This document shows, one piece after another, positions 29,160-39,815 of a DNA stretch of 59,366 nucleotides; position 1 is the first letter of the stretch; the number at the start of each line of letters is the position of its first letter. Below the pieces are notes generated by a model. It searched no databases. It had not been told where the DNA came from and saw only the letters and a program-made list of their open reading frames with translations. Source of the stretch: Legionella norrlandica. GTDB taxonomy: Bacteria; Pseudomonadota; Gammaproteobacteria; Legionellales; Legionellaceae. Both the position numbers and the translations under genes were made by a program. Location: contig NZ_JNCF01000015.1 of NCBI RefSeq assembly GCF_000770585.1, positions 1 through 59,366 of the forward strand, given 5' to 3'.

Positions 29160-30367
29160 TTAATCAATCGCTAACAAATGTCCTAATTTTATCTTCTTAG
29201 TCTTTAAGTAACCACGGTTTTCCTTGGAAGGCTCAACCTCTAAAGGGATGCGCTGAGTGACCTTCATTCCATAACGCTCAAGAGAAGCAATCTTTAAAGG
29301 ATTATTGGTTAGCATTCTTAATACTTCAACCCCAAAATATTTAAGTATTTGATAAGCTACTGCATAATCCCTATCGTCTGCAGGTAACCCCAGCTTAAGA
29401 TTAGCGTCTACTGTATCCAAACCTTGTTCTTGTAAAGCATAAGCCTTCAATTTATTTGCTAACCCTATTCCACGCCCCTCCTGGCGTAAATAAATTAATA
29501 TGCCTCCTTCAGCGCCAATCTGAGACAATGAAGACTCCAATTGCTTACCACAATCGCATTTTCTAGAACCAAAGACATCACCAGTGATACACTCTGAGTG
29601 AATTCGAACCAAAGGCACTTGATTACCATATAGAGGAGGCTTAACTAAAGCAAAATGTTCAGCAGAATCTATCTGATTCTCAAAAACTGTCATGGTAAAG
29701 ATCCCATCATCGCCCAAGGGAATACGAGTCGTAGCCGCTGCTTTTATGAGAGTTTCATGCCGAATTCGATAGTCTATTAAATCTTTGATGGTCACTATAG
29801 GTATTTGATGTTTTTTGGAAAAAATAGTCAGTTCATTTAATCTACTCATTGTTCCATCTTCATTGATGATTTCACAAATCACCGCTGCGGGCGTAATCCA
29901 GCAAGCCTTACTAAATCAACACTCCCTTCTGTTTGACCTGCTCTTTCTAAAACCCCCTTTTTCCTTGCGCGCAACGGGAAGACATGTCCGGGAGAGATTA
30001 AATCAGTCGGACCACTTTTGGGGTCAATCGCAACTTTTATCGTCCGAGCCCTGTCTTGTGCCGATATACCTGTAGAAACACCATGTGCCGCTTCAATCGA
30101 AACTGTAAATGCCGTTCCATAAGGCGATTTATTATTTTGAGCCATCATGGGCAATTGGATTTTATCGATTAATTCTTCCACCATAGACAAGCAAATTAAC
30201 CCGCATCCAAAGCGAGACATAAAATTAATAGCTTCAGGGGTTGCGTATTCAGCAGCAATCACTAAATCCCCTTCGTTCTCCCTATCCTCATCATCCATTA
30301 GAATAATCATCTTACCGGCTTTAAGTGTCTCCACTGCCTGTTCTATTGTTGCTAATGAATGTTTCAT
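29160..30367 (-). pseudogene. ribBA: DHBP synthase / GTP cyclohydrolase II fusion, frameshifted
   Basis: Reading frames 30367-29879 (RibB) and 29882-29160 (RibA) are one gene: one added base near the GGG at 29889-29891 turns GLRPQR-stop into [16 protein letters not shown] and gives 402 residues. RibB shows [12 protein letters not shown] and FGCGLICLS. RibA shows VRIHSECITGDVFGSRKCDCGKQL with zinc-binding cysteines and LRQEGRGIGL. These are the two entry enzymes of riboflavin synthesis. Third gene of ribD-ribE-ribBA. No other lesion is seen. Confidence 0.92.
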
Positions 30368-30978
30368 GACTCTACCTCATGTTTCAATTTCCCGACGATT
30401 TGAAGCTGGTGAGCTACAATACGGGTAAGATAATCAAATTCTATATTGACCTGCTGCCCTACTCTCAACGACCCCAAATTTGTTTCTGATAGAGTGTGGG
30501 GTACCAGCATTAACCCAATGGTTTGTTGTATTACAGCATTAATAGTCAGACTCACACCATTTACAGTGATACTGCCTTTAGGAATTAAATAAAGCATATG
30601 CTCTTGAGTAAATCCCTCTAAATCTATGGCAACAAACTCATTGATTGAGCGAACAGATTTCACATAAGCCTTGGTATCCACATGGCCAGATACATAATGA
30701 CCACCAAATCGTGTGGATGCAAACATAGCCCGCTCAAGATTGACCATATCCCCAATTAATAAACCACCTAATGTTGTAATGTTGAGGGTTTCGGGTGAAA
30801 CATCAAAACACAAATCATTAGAATGAGATGGTAATAGCGTTAAGCAAGCACCATTCACAGCAATACTCTCACCAACTTTCAGATCTTCGAAAGTAGAAGA
30901 AATCACCAAGCGATTTGCATTTTCTCGTTTACTATTCGCTAATATTTTGCCTGTATTTTCTATCAACCCGGTAAACAC
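30364..30978 (-). CDS. ribE: Riboflavin synthase alpha subunit
   Basis: 204 residues, two lumazine-binding repeats starting [12 protein letters not shown] and, in the second half, [11 protein letters not shown] / [13 protein letters not shown]. It dismutates two lumazines to riboflavin. It overlaps ribD by 16 bases and ribBA by 4. Confidence 0.95.
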   Translation of the reverse strand: MFTGLIENTGKILANSKRENANRLVISSTFEDLKVGESIAVNGACLTLLPSHSNDLCFDVSPETLNITTLGGLLIGDMVNLERAMFASTRFGGHYVSGHVDTKAYVKSVRSINEFVAIDLEGFTQEHMLYLIPKGSITVNGVSLTINAVIQQTIGLMLVPHTLSETNLGSLRVGQQVNIEFDYLTRIVAHQLQIVGKLKHEVES

Positions 30979-32036
30979 TCATCCTCCTGCCAATCCAAAC
31001 ATGCAATCATGTTATCCCCCATAGATTGCCAACTTACCGTATGAGCTTGCTCAAAAATTCCTTGTTGTTGATAGGCTGATATGGCATGCTGACCTAAACT
31101 TTTAGGGACTAGATATAAATAAGTTTTATGCACTAATCTTTCCGTGTGCAATGCTGAAAAAATTGCTCCACCCGCCTCAACCCATACGTCATGGTAGCCC
31201 AACTCTCCAAGATGAGCAATTATTGCACTTAGTTCCATAAGACCGTTTTTTAAAGGAGTAGAATAATAAGTGCTATTGGGGTAAGTCTTATCTCGCACCG
31301 CTTGAGGCTGGTGGTAAATGTGGCAATGCTTTGCTGTCGAAAAAATAATGGCATCTTTCGGCAAACTTAAATTGCGATCAATAATAGCTACTGGTTTTGC
31401 CACTTCCATATTGCCAAGCCTAACATTCATTTTAGGGTTATCCATCCGAACCGTTTTGGCACTGGTTAAGATGACATCGCTGATTGCACGCATTTGATGA
31501 GTAAATTGCCCACATAAAGAATTGGACAAGATCATACGTTCCCCAAAAGTTTGCCCGATTTTGCCATCAAAAGTTTGTGCCATTTTGACAGTGACTCTTG
31601 GTTTATGTGTTGCTGTCCAATAAGCATAACTTTTATAGAATTCATTAATTGCAGCTACAGGAACATGCGTAACCTGTATACCATGCCTACGTAATTGCGC
31701 TGAAGAATTACCTCTAGCAACAATTGGGTTCGGGTCAAGATAAGAAAAAATGACTTCTTCTATACCATGATGAACAATAGCATCTACACAGGGTGGTGTT
31801 TTACCCCAATGATTACAAGGCTCAAGAGTAACATAGAGCTTCACGCCTGGTGTTTTAGGTGGAATTTGTGATAACAATAATTGTTCTGCATGTGGTGTAC
31901 CTGCACCTCTATGCCATGCTTGTGCTATAATACTTCCATTTTGTACGGCAACGGCTCCTACACTGGGGTTAGGGGCACAAAGGCCTCTCCCTAACTTGGC
32001 TTGTTCGAGTGCTGCAAGCAGAAACTGTTCGTGCAT
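30963..32036 (-). CDS. ribD: Bifunctional riboflavin deaminase/reductase
   Basis: 357 residues. N-terminal deaminase with zinc motifs HAEQLLL and LEPCNHWGKTPPC; C-terminal reductase from about VTVKMAQTFDGKIG. First gene of the operon. Only 62 bases separate it from the divergent protease gene and no FMN riboswitch fits there. No ribH lies in this cluster. Confidence 0.95.
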   Translation of the reverse strand: MHEQFLLAALEQAKLGRGLCAPNPSVGAVAVQNGSIIAQAWHRGAGTPHAEQLLLSQIPPKTPGVKLYVTLEPCNHWGKTPPCVDAIVHHGIEEVIFSYLDPNPIVARGNSSAQLRRHGIQVTHVPVAAINEFYKSYAYWTATHKPRVTVKMAQTFDGKIGQTFGERMILSNSLCGQFTHQMRAISDVILTSAKTVRMDNPKMNVRLGNMEVAKPVAIIDRNLSLPKDAIIFSTAKHCHIYHQPQAVRDKTYPNSTYYSTPLKNGLMELSAIIAHLGELGYHDVWVEAGGAIFSALHTERLVHKTYLYLVPKSLGQHAISAYQQQGIFEQAHTVSWQSMGDNMIACLDWQEDECLPG

Positions 32037-32098
32037 AGATTAACCACCTTTTAAATGTGGACGAATGATAACAAATTATTCAATTATTGAGTAGCCTA

Positions 32099-33532
32099 AT
32101 GATTAAATTGAACTTAAATTATAAGTTGAGCGCACAAGGTATGTTGTCCAGGTTAATTCATTGGGGATTAGGAGTCCTGATTTGTATTTTAGGACAATCA
32201 TCCATTGCTGGAAGTCTCTCGCCGTATACTACCAAAGAATTAGAGCAACTAGAAAAAGAATTTATTCAACTGATTAATCAATCTGACAGCGTTGAACGCA
32301 ATCCATTAGCTAGTCAATACTTAAATCGCATAGGCAAAAAACTTGCTCAATACGCCCGTGTAAAAACCCCTTATTTTTTTATTGTTAAATCAAAGGAAAT
32401 CAATGCGTTTGCAGGTCCTGGAGGATATATAGGCATTAATACTCAACTGATATTGACCACTAGCAATGAAAGTGAACTTGCTGCAGTAATGGCTCACGAA
32501 CTTGCCCACGTTCGCCTACATCATCTCTACAGCATACTTGATCATCAAAAACAAATGCGTGTTCCATTATTAGCCTCTATTCTAGCTTCTGCTGCTTTAG
32601 GAGTGTTAAATCCAACCGTTGGAATGGGAGCTATGATGGCATCAGTTTCCGGATTTTCCCAGGACAATATTAATTTCACCCGCTCAAAAGAAAAGGAAGC
32701 TGACCGAATTGGGATTGATATGCTCATCAAAGCAGGATTTAACCCTCAAGGTATGGCTGCATTTTTTAACAAAATGCAAGAGAATTCTCGCTATTATTAT
32801 ACTGCCAATGTCCCCGCCATACTCCGGACCCACCCCCTCGACGCCGACAGAATAGCTGAAGCAGAAAATCGAACTGCTCGATTATCCAAGAAACAATACT
32901 CTGATTCTTTAGATTATGCGCTATTCAAAGAGTTAATCAGGGTTTCCGTTGCCTCCAACAACAAGCAAATTCTAGACTACTATGAGCATCATTGCTCTAA
33001 AAAAAATTCCACTACAGCTTGCCAATATGGGTATGTTCTTGCTTTATTGAACAACAATAACTTTCAAAAAGCAGCTGATAAATTAAGACCCTTATTAGTA
33101 ATAGATAATAGCAATCTTTATTTTCAAATTGCCATGGCCGAAGCTGAATTAGGTTTATCACAATATCAGTCTGGGCTAACTCGTCTTGCAGAACTGCACA
33201 ATAATTTTCCTGATAACTATGCCACCTTAATGGCCTACGTCCAAGGATTGTTGACTGCAAATCAACCTGAAAAAGCAACGTCTATTCTCCTTAAAGGCAG
33301 TAGGCAATATAAAGAAGATTTAATACTCTGCAGAGAATTGGCAAGAGCACAGGCAGAATCTCATCAGAAAAGCTACGCCTATTTTACCCAGGCCCAGTGT
33401 TTACTGTTGGAAGGACAAAAAAGGGGGGCCATTGCCCAACTAAAAGTAGCTCAAAAACTGGCAAAGAAAGATCCCTATTTGTCAGCGCGAATTTCTGCAA
33501 AAATTGATGAAATAAAATTCATGACCGAATAA
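32099..33532 (+). CDS. M48 metalloprotease, BepA-like, with TPR domain
   Basis: 477 residues from ATG 32099; another candidate start downstream, MLSRLIHWGLG, would give a more standard signal peptide. The zinc motif HELAH (first His about residue 133) lies in AAVMAHELAHVRLHHLY, with the third ligand in SKEKEADRIGIDML. The C-terminal ~200 residues are helical TPR repeats. BepA/YfgC is a periplasmic protease and chaperone for outer-membrane proteins, which fits with BamD nearby but not in the same operon. Confidence 0.88.
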   Translation: MIKLNLNYKLSAQGMLSRLIHWGLGVLICILGQSSIAGSLSPYTTKELEQLEKEFIQLINQSDSVERNPLASQYLNRIGKKLAQYARVKTPYFFIVKSKEINAFAGPGGYIGINTQLILTTSNESELAAVMAHELAHVRLHHLYSILDHQKQMRVPLLASILASAALGVLNPTVGMGAMMASVSGFSQDNINFTRSKEKEADRIGIDMLIKAGFNPQGMAAFFNKMQENSRYYYTANVPAILRTHPLDADRIAEAENRTARLSKKQYSDSLDYALFKELIRVSVASNNKQILDYYEHHCSKKNSTTACQYGYVLALLNNNNFQKAADKLRPLLVIDNSNLYFQIAMAEAELGLSQYQSGLTRLAELHNNFPDNYATLMAYVQGLLTANQPEKATSILLKGSRQYKEDLILCRELARAQAESHQKSYAYFTQAQCLLLEGQKRGAIAQLKVAQKLAKKDPYLSARISAKIDEIKFMTE

Positions 33533-33623
33533 CTATGCCAACAAGGGGCTCACTTCAGCTATGTATGGAATGGTGAAAAAATAGAATCCGTATATAAAAA
33601 AGTAATATCAAACTTGGCGTTAA

Positions 33624-33705
33624 GTTAGAATGTGTTGATAATTGCTCCACAGCGCCTATGTTCCGTGAAGAACTTGTTCGCTGAGAAGTATCAACACATC
33701 CTAAC
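33624..33705. repeat. 82-bp element with 17-bp terminal inverted repeats
   Basis: GTTAGAATGTGTTGATA (33624-33640) and TATCAACACATCCTAAC (33689-33705) are complementary at 16 of 17 positions. About 48 bases lie between. It occupies the space between two convergent genes. The form suits a miniature palindromic element or strong bidirectional terminator. Confidence 0.7.
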
Positions 33706-33724
33706 TATAATTCCCCTACTTTAT

Positions 33725-33970
33725 TTATTTTACCGCGACTTCCTTCCACCAACTGGTTTTCGTATCTGCGACCCAATCGGCATTTCTTAGATTTTTAACA
33801 AATAAAGCCGTTTCTTCTGGGCTGGAATGCTTAGAATCAAGTTTTATACACCAGTCCCAATCACCAGAAGTAGACCAAAGGCTTTGAACACCATTCATCT
33901 TTGCTATGGTAGAAGAATCTGACCAAGCATTTTTAGTTTTTAAAAAAACAACACTATTCCATGAGTTCAT
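33725..33970 (-). CDS. Small protein resembling an Lrp/AsnC effector-binding domain
   Basis: 81 residues starting MNSWNSVVFLKTKNAW, with AAGGA seven bases upstream. The pattern of a first strand, helix, GVQSLWSTSGDWDWCIKL strand pair and a second helix (ETALFVKNLRNADW) suggests a stand-alone ferredoxin-like RAM/AsnC C-terminal fold. No DNA-binding domain. Function unknown; assignment rests on pattern only. Confidence 0.6.
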   Translation of the reverse strand: MNSWNSVVFLKTKNAWSDSSTIAKMNGVQSLWSTSGDWDWCIKLDSKHSSPEETALFVKNLRNADWVADTKTSWWKEVAVK

Positions 33971-34100
33971 TCTATATTCCTTATCATTTTAATCAATTGA
34001 TATCTAATCGCTTTGAACAACTGTTCATTGCGTTATATAACTCTAGACTATGAATTCTAGGAATTCAAACTAAAATTTCTGATCCTGCTGTCAACAGATT

Positions 34101-35425
34101 CTAATCAAGACCTAATTTTTTTAACCGATAACGTAATGTCCTAAAACTAATACCTAGTAATCTTGCAGCAGCCGTTCTATTCCACTTTGTTTTCTCAAGA
34201 GCTCCTAGAATTAATTCCTTTTCCTGATCCTGCAGATACCCATTCAGGCTAGAAGAAGATGAGGGAGCAGCCACTGGAGGCATTGGAACTTCAGGTAAAT
34301 GTAAGTCTCCTGGCTCAATCATTTTCCCCTCACACATTGCTAACGCACGTTCAAGAATATTCTCTAGTTCCCTAACATTTCCTGGAAAATGATAATTACT
34401 CAAGATTTCAAAACATGCCGGATTAATTTTAACTTGCTTTCTATGTTGAATATTACATAGTTTCCGTAAAATTGCTTCACACAAATAAGGAATATCCGAA
34501 AGCCTTTCCATTAAAGTTGGGACACGCAATTCAATCACATTGACTCGATAATACAAATCTTGACGAAATTTTCCAGCATTGATCTCGTCTAACAAATTTT
34601 TATGGCTGGCACTTAAGATGCGCACATCAACAGGAATCTCATACAACTCTCCTATAGGCTTAATCGCTTTTTCTTGAATGGCACGCAATAATTTAACTTG
34701 CATAGCAAGTGGCAGCTCTGCAATTTCATCGAGAAACAATGTACCCCCATGGGCAGCAACAAATAATCCTGTTTTATCGGCAATAGCGCCTGTAAAACTC
34801 CCTTTTTTATGACCAAAAAATTCTGACTCCATTAACTCGGTCGGTATGGCACCACAATTGACAGGAATAAAAGGTTTATCTTTCCTCGGACCATTAATGT
34901 GTATTAAGTGAGCAACAAGTTCTTTGCCTACACCTGAGTCACCTTGGATAAAGACTGGGGCCTGACTACGTGCTAGCTTACGTATACTCTCACGAAGTTG
35001 TTGCATCACCAGGCTCTTCCCAACTAATATTCCTTCATCAGGCATGTCAATAGTGGAGTTTTGCATAGACAATGCCGTCTTCACAAGCTCTTTCAGCATC
35101 TTTAAGTCAACTGGCTTTGACACATAATCAAATGCACCTGCTTTTAAAGTATTCACTGCTCCTTCAATATTTCCATAAGCAGTGATGACAGCAACTGGTA
35201 ACTGTGGTTTATATTTTTGAATAAACTTAACAATTTCTATGCCATCTCCATCGGGTAAACGCATATCAGTTAGAACCAGGGAGTACGAATTTTTTTTATA
35301 TAGTCTATCCCTTGCTTACAATCAGATACTGCATCGCAGCATAATCCCATTCGCGACAAAGTGAGCGTTAAAAGTTCCCTGATATCAGGTTCATCATCTA
35401 TAACAAGAACCTTGCTTTTCATCAT
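34101..35425 (-). pseudogene. pilR: Type IV pilus response regulator PilR, frameshifted in a poly-A run
   Basis: 441 residues if repaired. The receiver begins VLVIDDEPDIRELL; at the run of eight T (plus strand 35290-35297) one more base is needed to reach SLVLTDMRLPDGDG with the phospho-acceptor aspartate. The AAA+ sigma-54 domain follows (GDSGVGKE Walker A, ESEFFGHKKGSFTGA, GGTLFLDEIAEL), then a Fis-type HTH (WNRTAAARLLGISFRTLRYRL). It activates pilin genes with RpoN. The start ATG overlaps the pilS stop. As read, translation would stop early or produce a receiver-truncated protein. Confidence 0.9.
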
Positions 35426-37008
35426 ATTAAAAGTTCATCCGATAGATTAACAGTAATAGCAAAACAACATCCCTTATTTGATTTTAACAAATTTAATCGG
35501 GCTTGATTAATTTCGCATAAATCTCTAGCGATAAACAATCCCATCCCTGTGCCAGTGCGCAAGGTAGTAAAGAATGGTTCGAAAATATTGTCTCTATGTT
35601 CTGGGGGAACTCCTGGTCCTGAGTCACACACTGTTAACGTTATTTTGTTTGAGGACGATTTCGCACCAATAATGATATTAACATTTCCTTCCAAATCACG
35701 ACCATGTTGCATAGCGTTTTCACATAAAATGACCAGAATCTGCTCTAGCTGACTTTTATCAAAAACAACTGATAATTGCTTGTTTTTGGGTAAATTTATC
35801 ATAAAATTACAATGATTTTGATGAGAAAAATCTTGCTTAAATCGCTCTAAAAATGTTGTAAGATCATTGACTTGCGGTTGGGACGGTTGACGCCTTGAAA
35901 GCTGTAATACATTTTTAATCACTGTATTCATTCGTTCGCAGTTATTAATTATTAATTGTTTTAGGCGAGCATCCTGTTCATTCAAATCTTTATCATCACC
36001 AAATAATTGAATAGCGTGAGAAATAGCACCTAAAGGATTACGCAATTCATGAGCAATACTTGCCGAAAAGCGCCCTAAAGCAACTAATTTAAGTTGTTGG
36101 GCTTGTTGGGCAATATCAGTCATATCCTCCAAAATAATAAGCACCTCCAAATTGTTAACCACAGATGTGGAAAAAAAATGTACTCTAAGATAAGGTTCTT
36201 CAATGATCGTTTGAGCAAGACGCTCATTCTGCTTTGCTTTTACTAAAAAATCATCGAGTTTCGCTGCCAATATTGGAGATAGTTGTTGTAAATTTTGAAT
36301 TGCAGTATGTTTGCTCACACTAAAAAATTGTCGGGCAGCAGAGTTCATTAATTTGATCTGCTTCTCTTCATCAACATAAATAATACCTGAATGCAGTCTT
36401 TCAATAATGTATTCATTAAGTTGCTGCATTCCGGCTAATTCATAGCGATGATGCTTGGCTAAGCTTTCTGACATCCTCACCCAATTGGACAAATACCAAG
36501 CTGTTATTGCTGTAGCAAAAAAACCAGCCCCATAAATACCACTATAAAAAAAAGTATTCAAATCTTTTTGATAAGTAATAAAAAATTGCAGCACACTACC
36601 GCATAACAATAAAAAGCTAGCTAATGAAGCAAAGAAGATTGCCAACCGACCAGGAACTAAAATACTTAAAGCAGCAACAGTCACATTTAGTAAAATTCCA
36701 TAGCCAGCTTGTAAGTTACCTATGATGCCTAACATGCCGGAAACTGCCATGACATCAATGGTTCCTGATAGAAACACTTGCTTATCAAAGCTAAAAACTC
36801 GCCTATACCAGCAATAAAGGAAAATCAAAGCAAAAATTAAATAAATGAATGCGATACAAAAGAACAATATAGGATAGGGATTCGTAATATAACTAAAGTA
36901 ATATATTCCTAAAAATAAAAAAACACTGACTACTCTGTAAATATTGTATACCAACAATATTCGCCATTGTCTTATTTCCGGATTTTCTATTGGGCGACTT
37001 GCAGGCAT
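35422..37008 (-). CDS. pilS: Sensor histidine kinase PilS
   Basis: 528 residues: six N-terminal membrane spans (~20-190), a PAS region, the HisKA motif SIAHELRNPLGAISHA and an ATPase domain with CENAMQHG, CDSGPGVP and GTGMGLFIAR. It lies immediately upstream of and overlaps pilR, defining the PilSR pair controlling type IV pili. Confidence 0.93.
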   Translation of the reverse strand: MPASRPIENPEIRQWRILLVYNIYRVVSVFLFLGIYYFSYITNPYPILFFCIAFIYLIFALIFLYCWYRRVFSFDKQVFLSGTIDVMAVSGMLGIIGNLQAGYGILLNVTVAALSILVPGRLAIFFASLASFLLLCGSVLQFFITYQKDLNTFFYSGIYGAGFFATAITAWYLSNWVRMSESLAKHHRYELAGMQQLNEYIIERLHSGIIYVDEEKQIKLMNSAARQFFSVSKHTAIQNLQQLSPILAAKLDDFLVKAKQNERLAQTIIEEPYLRVHFFSTSVVNNLEVLIILEDMTDIAQQAQQLKLVALGRFSASIAHELRNPLGAISHAIQLFGDDKDLNEQDARLKQLIINNCERMNTVIKNVLQLSRRQPSQPQVNDLTTFLERFKQDFSHQNHCNFMINLPKNKQLSVVFDKSQLEQILVILCENAMQHGRDLEGNVNIIIGAKSSSNKITLTVCDSGPGVPPEHRDNIFEPFFTTLRTGTGMGLFIARDLCEINQARLNLLKSNKGCCFAITVNLSDELLI

Positions 37009-37109
37009 CTTTATCCATTAGATTATTCGGCTTATTTAATATATAGTCAGACTTCACTATTTTGTACAACTTATAGCTGTTGAAAAGCTCCCCTTCTCAA
37101 TAGATCACC

Positions 37110-38579
37110 CTAATATTTCCACAATTTATTTTCATTCCATATGGTCAGGGCATCTTGAGAACCACTCTCTTTGGCCTTGCCAATCCAATATTTGGCTTTC
37201 GCTCTATTTTTATTAGTCCCTATACCATCAAGATACATTAGGCCCAAATTAATTTGTGCTAAATCCAATCCCTGCTCTGCTGCTTTTTGATACCAGTACA
37301 TGGCCTTTTTAAAATCTCTTTTGACTCCTTCACCCTGAACATACATTACAGCCAAATTATTTTGCGCCAAATCCAGGCCTTGCTCAGCAGCCTTTTGGTA
37401 CCATTTAATAGCTTGTTTACTATCTTTTTTTACTCCCAAACCTTTCATATACATAATAGCTAGATTATGCTGAGCTAAAGGTAAATTCTGTTCTGCTGCC
37501 TTCTTATACCATGATACCGCCTCTGCAAAATTAACTGGCAAACCTCGTCCTTTCATATACATTAAACCAAGATTATTTTGAGCTTCGGCAAATCCCTGTT
37601 TCGCTGCTTTCTCAAACCATAAATAAGCTTCTTTGTAGTCTTGTATATCACCATCATTGGAGTAGATAAGACCCAAATTATTTTGAGCCATGACAAACCC
37701 ATTCTCTGCTGCTTTCTTGTACCAATAGATAGCCTTTTGCATGTCTTTTTCTATACCAATTCCTTGCTCATAGATATAACCAAGATTATTTTGTGCTTTT
37801 ACCCCACCTTGAGCAGCTGCTTTTTCATACCAGTAAATCGCTTTCTTACTGTCTTGAATTGAGGAATCACCATTCATATATAAGACACCCAGATTTGTTT
37901 GAGCAATAAGTGAGCCTTCATTAGCAGCCCTGGTATACCAGCTGATTGCAGCTTCTAAATCTTTAGGTACACCCTCACCCCGCTCATAAATCACACCAAG
38001 ATTGTTTTGCGCATCAAGATCCCCTTGTTCTGCTGCTTTGGTATACCAATAAATTGCCTTTTTTATATCTTTGGGGGTACCATTACCGTACATGTAAAGG
38101 ACAGCCAGGTTATATTGCCCATCGGAACTCCCTCCTTCTGCAGCTTTCTGATACCAAACAAACGCCTGACTAAAGTCTTTTTCAACTCCCCAACCGTTTT
38201 CATATAAGATTCCTATATTATTTTGGCCGATTGCCAAACCTTGATCTGAAGCTTTTTTGAACCAGTACATGGCTTGTTTACTATTTTTAGGGACACCTTG
38301 CCCTCTGAGGAATAAGACACCAAGGTTATTTTGAGCTTCAGGTTGCCCTTGCTCTGCTGCTTTTTGATACCAATAAGCTGCTTTTTTAAGATCTTTCTTT
38401 ATGCCCTCACCCTGTTCGTATTGAAGTCCAAGTTCAAATTGTGCTTGGGCATCACCTTGTTCAGCTTTATCTTGTGTGTTCAATTGTATTTGTGGGCTGC
38501 GATTTATATCAAACTCCAGTGCTGATAAAGAGGAAGTGAAAAGAAATAGGAATAGTCCTGCAGCAACCAATTGTTTCAT
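37110..38579 (-). CDS. Secreted Sel1-repeat protein with 12 repeats
   Basis: 489 residues from ATG 38579 (GGAGG upstream; two other ATGs just before it are possible). A signal peptide (MKQLVAAGLFLFLFTSSLSA) precedes 12 Sel1-like repeats of ~36 residues, each of the form AQNNLGxxYxxGxGVxKDxxKAxxWYxKAAEQG. Sel1 proteins scaffold protein-protein contacts; in Legionella the family includes the virulence factors LpnE and EnhC. This one could be an LpnE-type protein, but repeat proteins cannot be assigned individually by eye. Confidence 0.85.
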   Translation of the reverse strand: MKQLVAAGLFLFLFTSSLSALEFDINRSPQIQLNTQDKAEQGDAQAQFELGLQYEQGEGIKKDLKKAAYWYQKAAEQGQPEAQNNLGVLFLRGQGVPKNSKQAMYWFKKASDQGLAIGQNNIGILYENGWGVEKDFSQAFVWYQKAAEGGSSDGQYNLAVLYMYGNGTPKDIKKAIYWYTKAAEQGDLDAQNNLGVIYERGEGVPKDLEAAISWYTRAANEGSLIAQTNLGVLYMNGDSSIQDSKKAIYWYEKAAAQGGVKAQNNLGYIYEQGIGIEKDMQKAIYWYKKAAENGFVMAQNNLGLIYSNDGDIQDYKEAYLWFEKAAKQGFAEAQNNLGLMYMKGRGLPVNFAEAVSWYKKAAEQNLPLAQHNLAIMYMKGLGVKKDSKQAIKWYQKAAEQGLDLAQNNLAVMYVQGEGVKRDFKKAMYWYQKAAEQGLDLAQINLGLMYLDGIGTNKNRAKAKYWIGKAKESGSQDALTIWNENKLWKY

Positions 38580-38668
38580 CATACCTCCATGCAATCATTG
38601 TTCAATTATAGCACAATTAATAATGGTAAGCTGATGGTAACCGTTGGGGATATTTCTTACGAAAAGAA

Positions 38669-39757
38669 TCAAGAACCACCTAATTTGACCAGGACTCTTC
38701 TAGGCCCCCATTGCCCCACTTTTCCTCTAAATACTCCAGCAATCTGAGCCTGGCAATTGTCACAATGACCCGAATCATCCAAACGGTAATTCAAAATTTG
38801 ATACCAATCTCTTACAATCACAGGCAAGTTACAATTAGGACAATAGGTGCTACTTCCTGCTGTATCATGAACATTCCCAGTATAAACATAATGCAAACCA
38901 GCTTTAATAGCTATTTCTCTAGCCCGCTGTAAAGTTGTAAATGGGGTTGGCGGTTTGTCCCTCATTTTCCAGTCAGGATGAAATGCCGTGAAATGCAAAG
39001 GGACATCTGGCCCTAAATGAGCCATAATCCATTCTGACATGCTCTCAAATTCGTCATCAAAATCATTTTCACCTGGAATCACCAGATTAGTAATTTCAAA
39101 CCATACGTTGGTTTCTTTTTTTAAGAAAATCAAAGTATCCAATACTGGTTGTAAATGCGAACCGGTAATTTTGTAGTAAAAATCTTCGCTAAACGATTTT
39201 AAATCAATATTGGCAGCATCCATATAAGCATACAATTCCTTACGAGGCTCAGAATTAATATAACCAGCAGAAACAGCAACGGAATAAATACCTAACTTGT
39301 GACATTCCTTTGCAACATCAATAGCGTATTCCATAAAAATCACCGGATCATTATAGGTGTAAGCAACACTAAGACAGTTTAAGTTTTGCGCGGCCTTTGC
39401 AATATCCTCTGGCATAGCCATATCGGCTAAAGTATCAATATCTCTTGACTTGCTAATGTCCCAATTTTGACAAAACTTGCAAGCCAGATTACACCCTGCT
39501 GTCCCAAAAGATAAAACAGGACTTCCTGGTAAAAAATGATTGAGCGGCTTTTTCTCTATGGGATCAATGCAATAACCACTGGAACGACCATAAGTAGTCA
39601 ATTTAATTTGATTATCGAGATTAGCTCGTACGAAGCACAAGCCTCTTTGCCCTTCTCGCAATTTGCAATTACGAGGACATACATCACATTGAATCCGCCC
39701 ATCGTCTAATTTGTGCCAATATTTGGTTGGAATTGTATCAAACATCAAATAGCTCAT
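38669..39757 (-). CDS. amrS: AmmeMemoRadiSam radical SAM enzyme
   Basis: 362 residues. A cysteine cluster CDVCPRNCKLREGQRGLC at the N terminus, the radical SAM motif GTAGCNLACKFCQNWDIS (CxxxCxxC), and a C-terminal zinc ribbon (CPNCNLP and CDNCQAQ). The arrangement is that of the pyruvate-formate-lyase-activase-like AmrS family. Start ATG 39757 is a choice among close candidates. Its partner proteins Memo and AMMECR1 are encoded divergently next door. The reaction of this widespread system is not known. Confidence 0.9.
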   Translation of the reverse strand: MSYLMFDTIPTKYWHKLDDGRIQCDVCPRNCKLREGQRGLCFVRANLDNQIKLTTYGRSSGYCIDPIEKKPLNHFLPGSPVLSFGTAGCNLACKFCQNWDISKSRDIDTLADMAMPEDIAKAAQNLNCLSVAYTYNDPVIFMEYAIDVAKECHKLGIYSVAVSAGYINSEPRKELYAYMDAANIDLKSFSEDFYYKITGSHLQPVLDTLIFLKKETNVWFEITNLVIPGENDFDDEFESMSEWIMAHLGPDVPLHFTAFHPDWKMRDKPPTPFTTLQRAREIAIKAGLHYVYTGNVHDTAGSSTYCPNCNLPVIVRDWYQILNYRLDDSGHCDNCQAQIAGVFRGKVGQWGPRRVLVKLGGS

Positions 39758-39815
39758 AATCAATACTTAGTCTATATTTAAAGTATAGTATCTGTAGTTG
39801 TTCCGGAGTATTGTT

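Noticed and set aside
32037..32098. FMN riboswitch before ribD
   Set aside because: Only ~60 bases separate ribD from the divergent protease gene and none of the conserved RFN blocks is visible.
37641..38525. Plus-strand ORFs opposite the Sel1-repeat gene
   Set aside because: They repeat with the same period as the Sel1 units on the other strand and are shadows of that gene.
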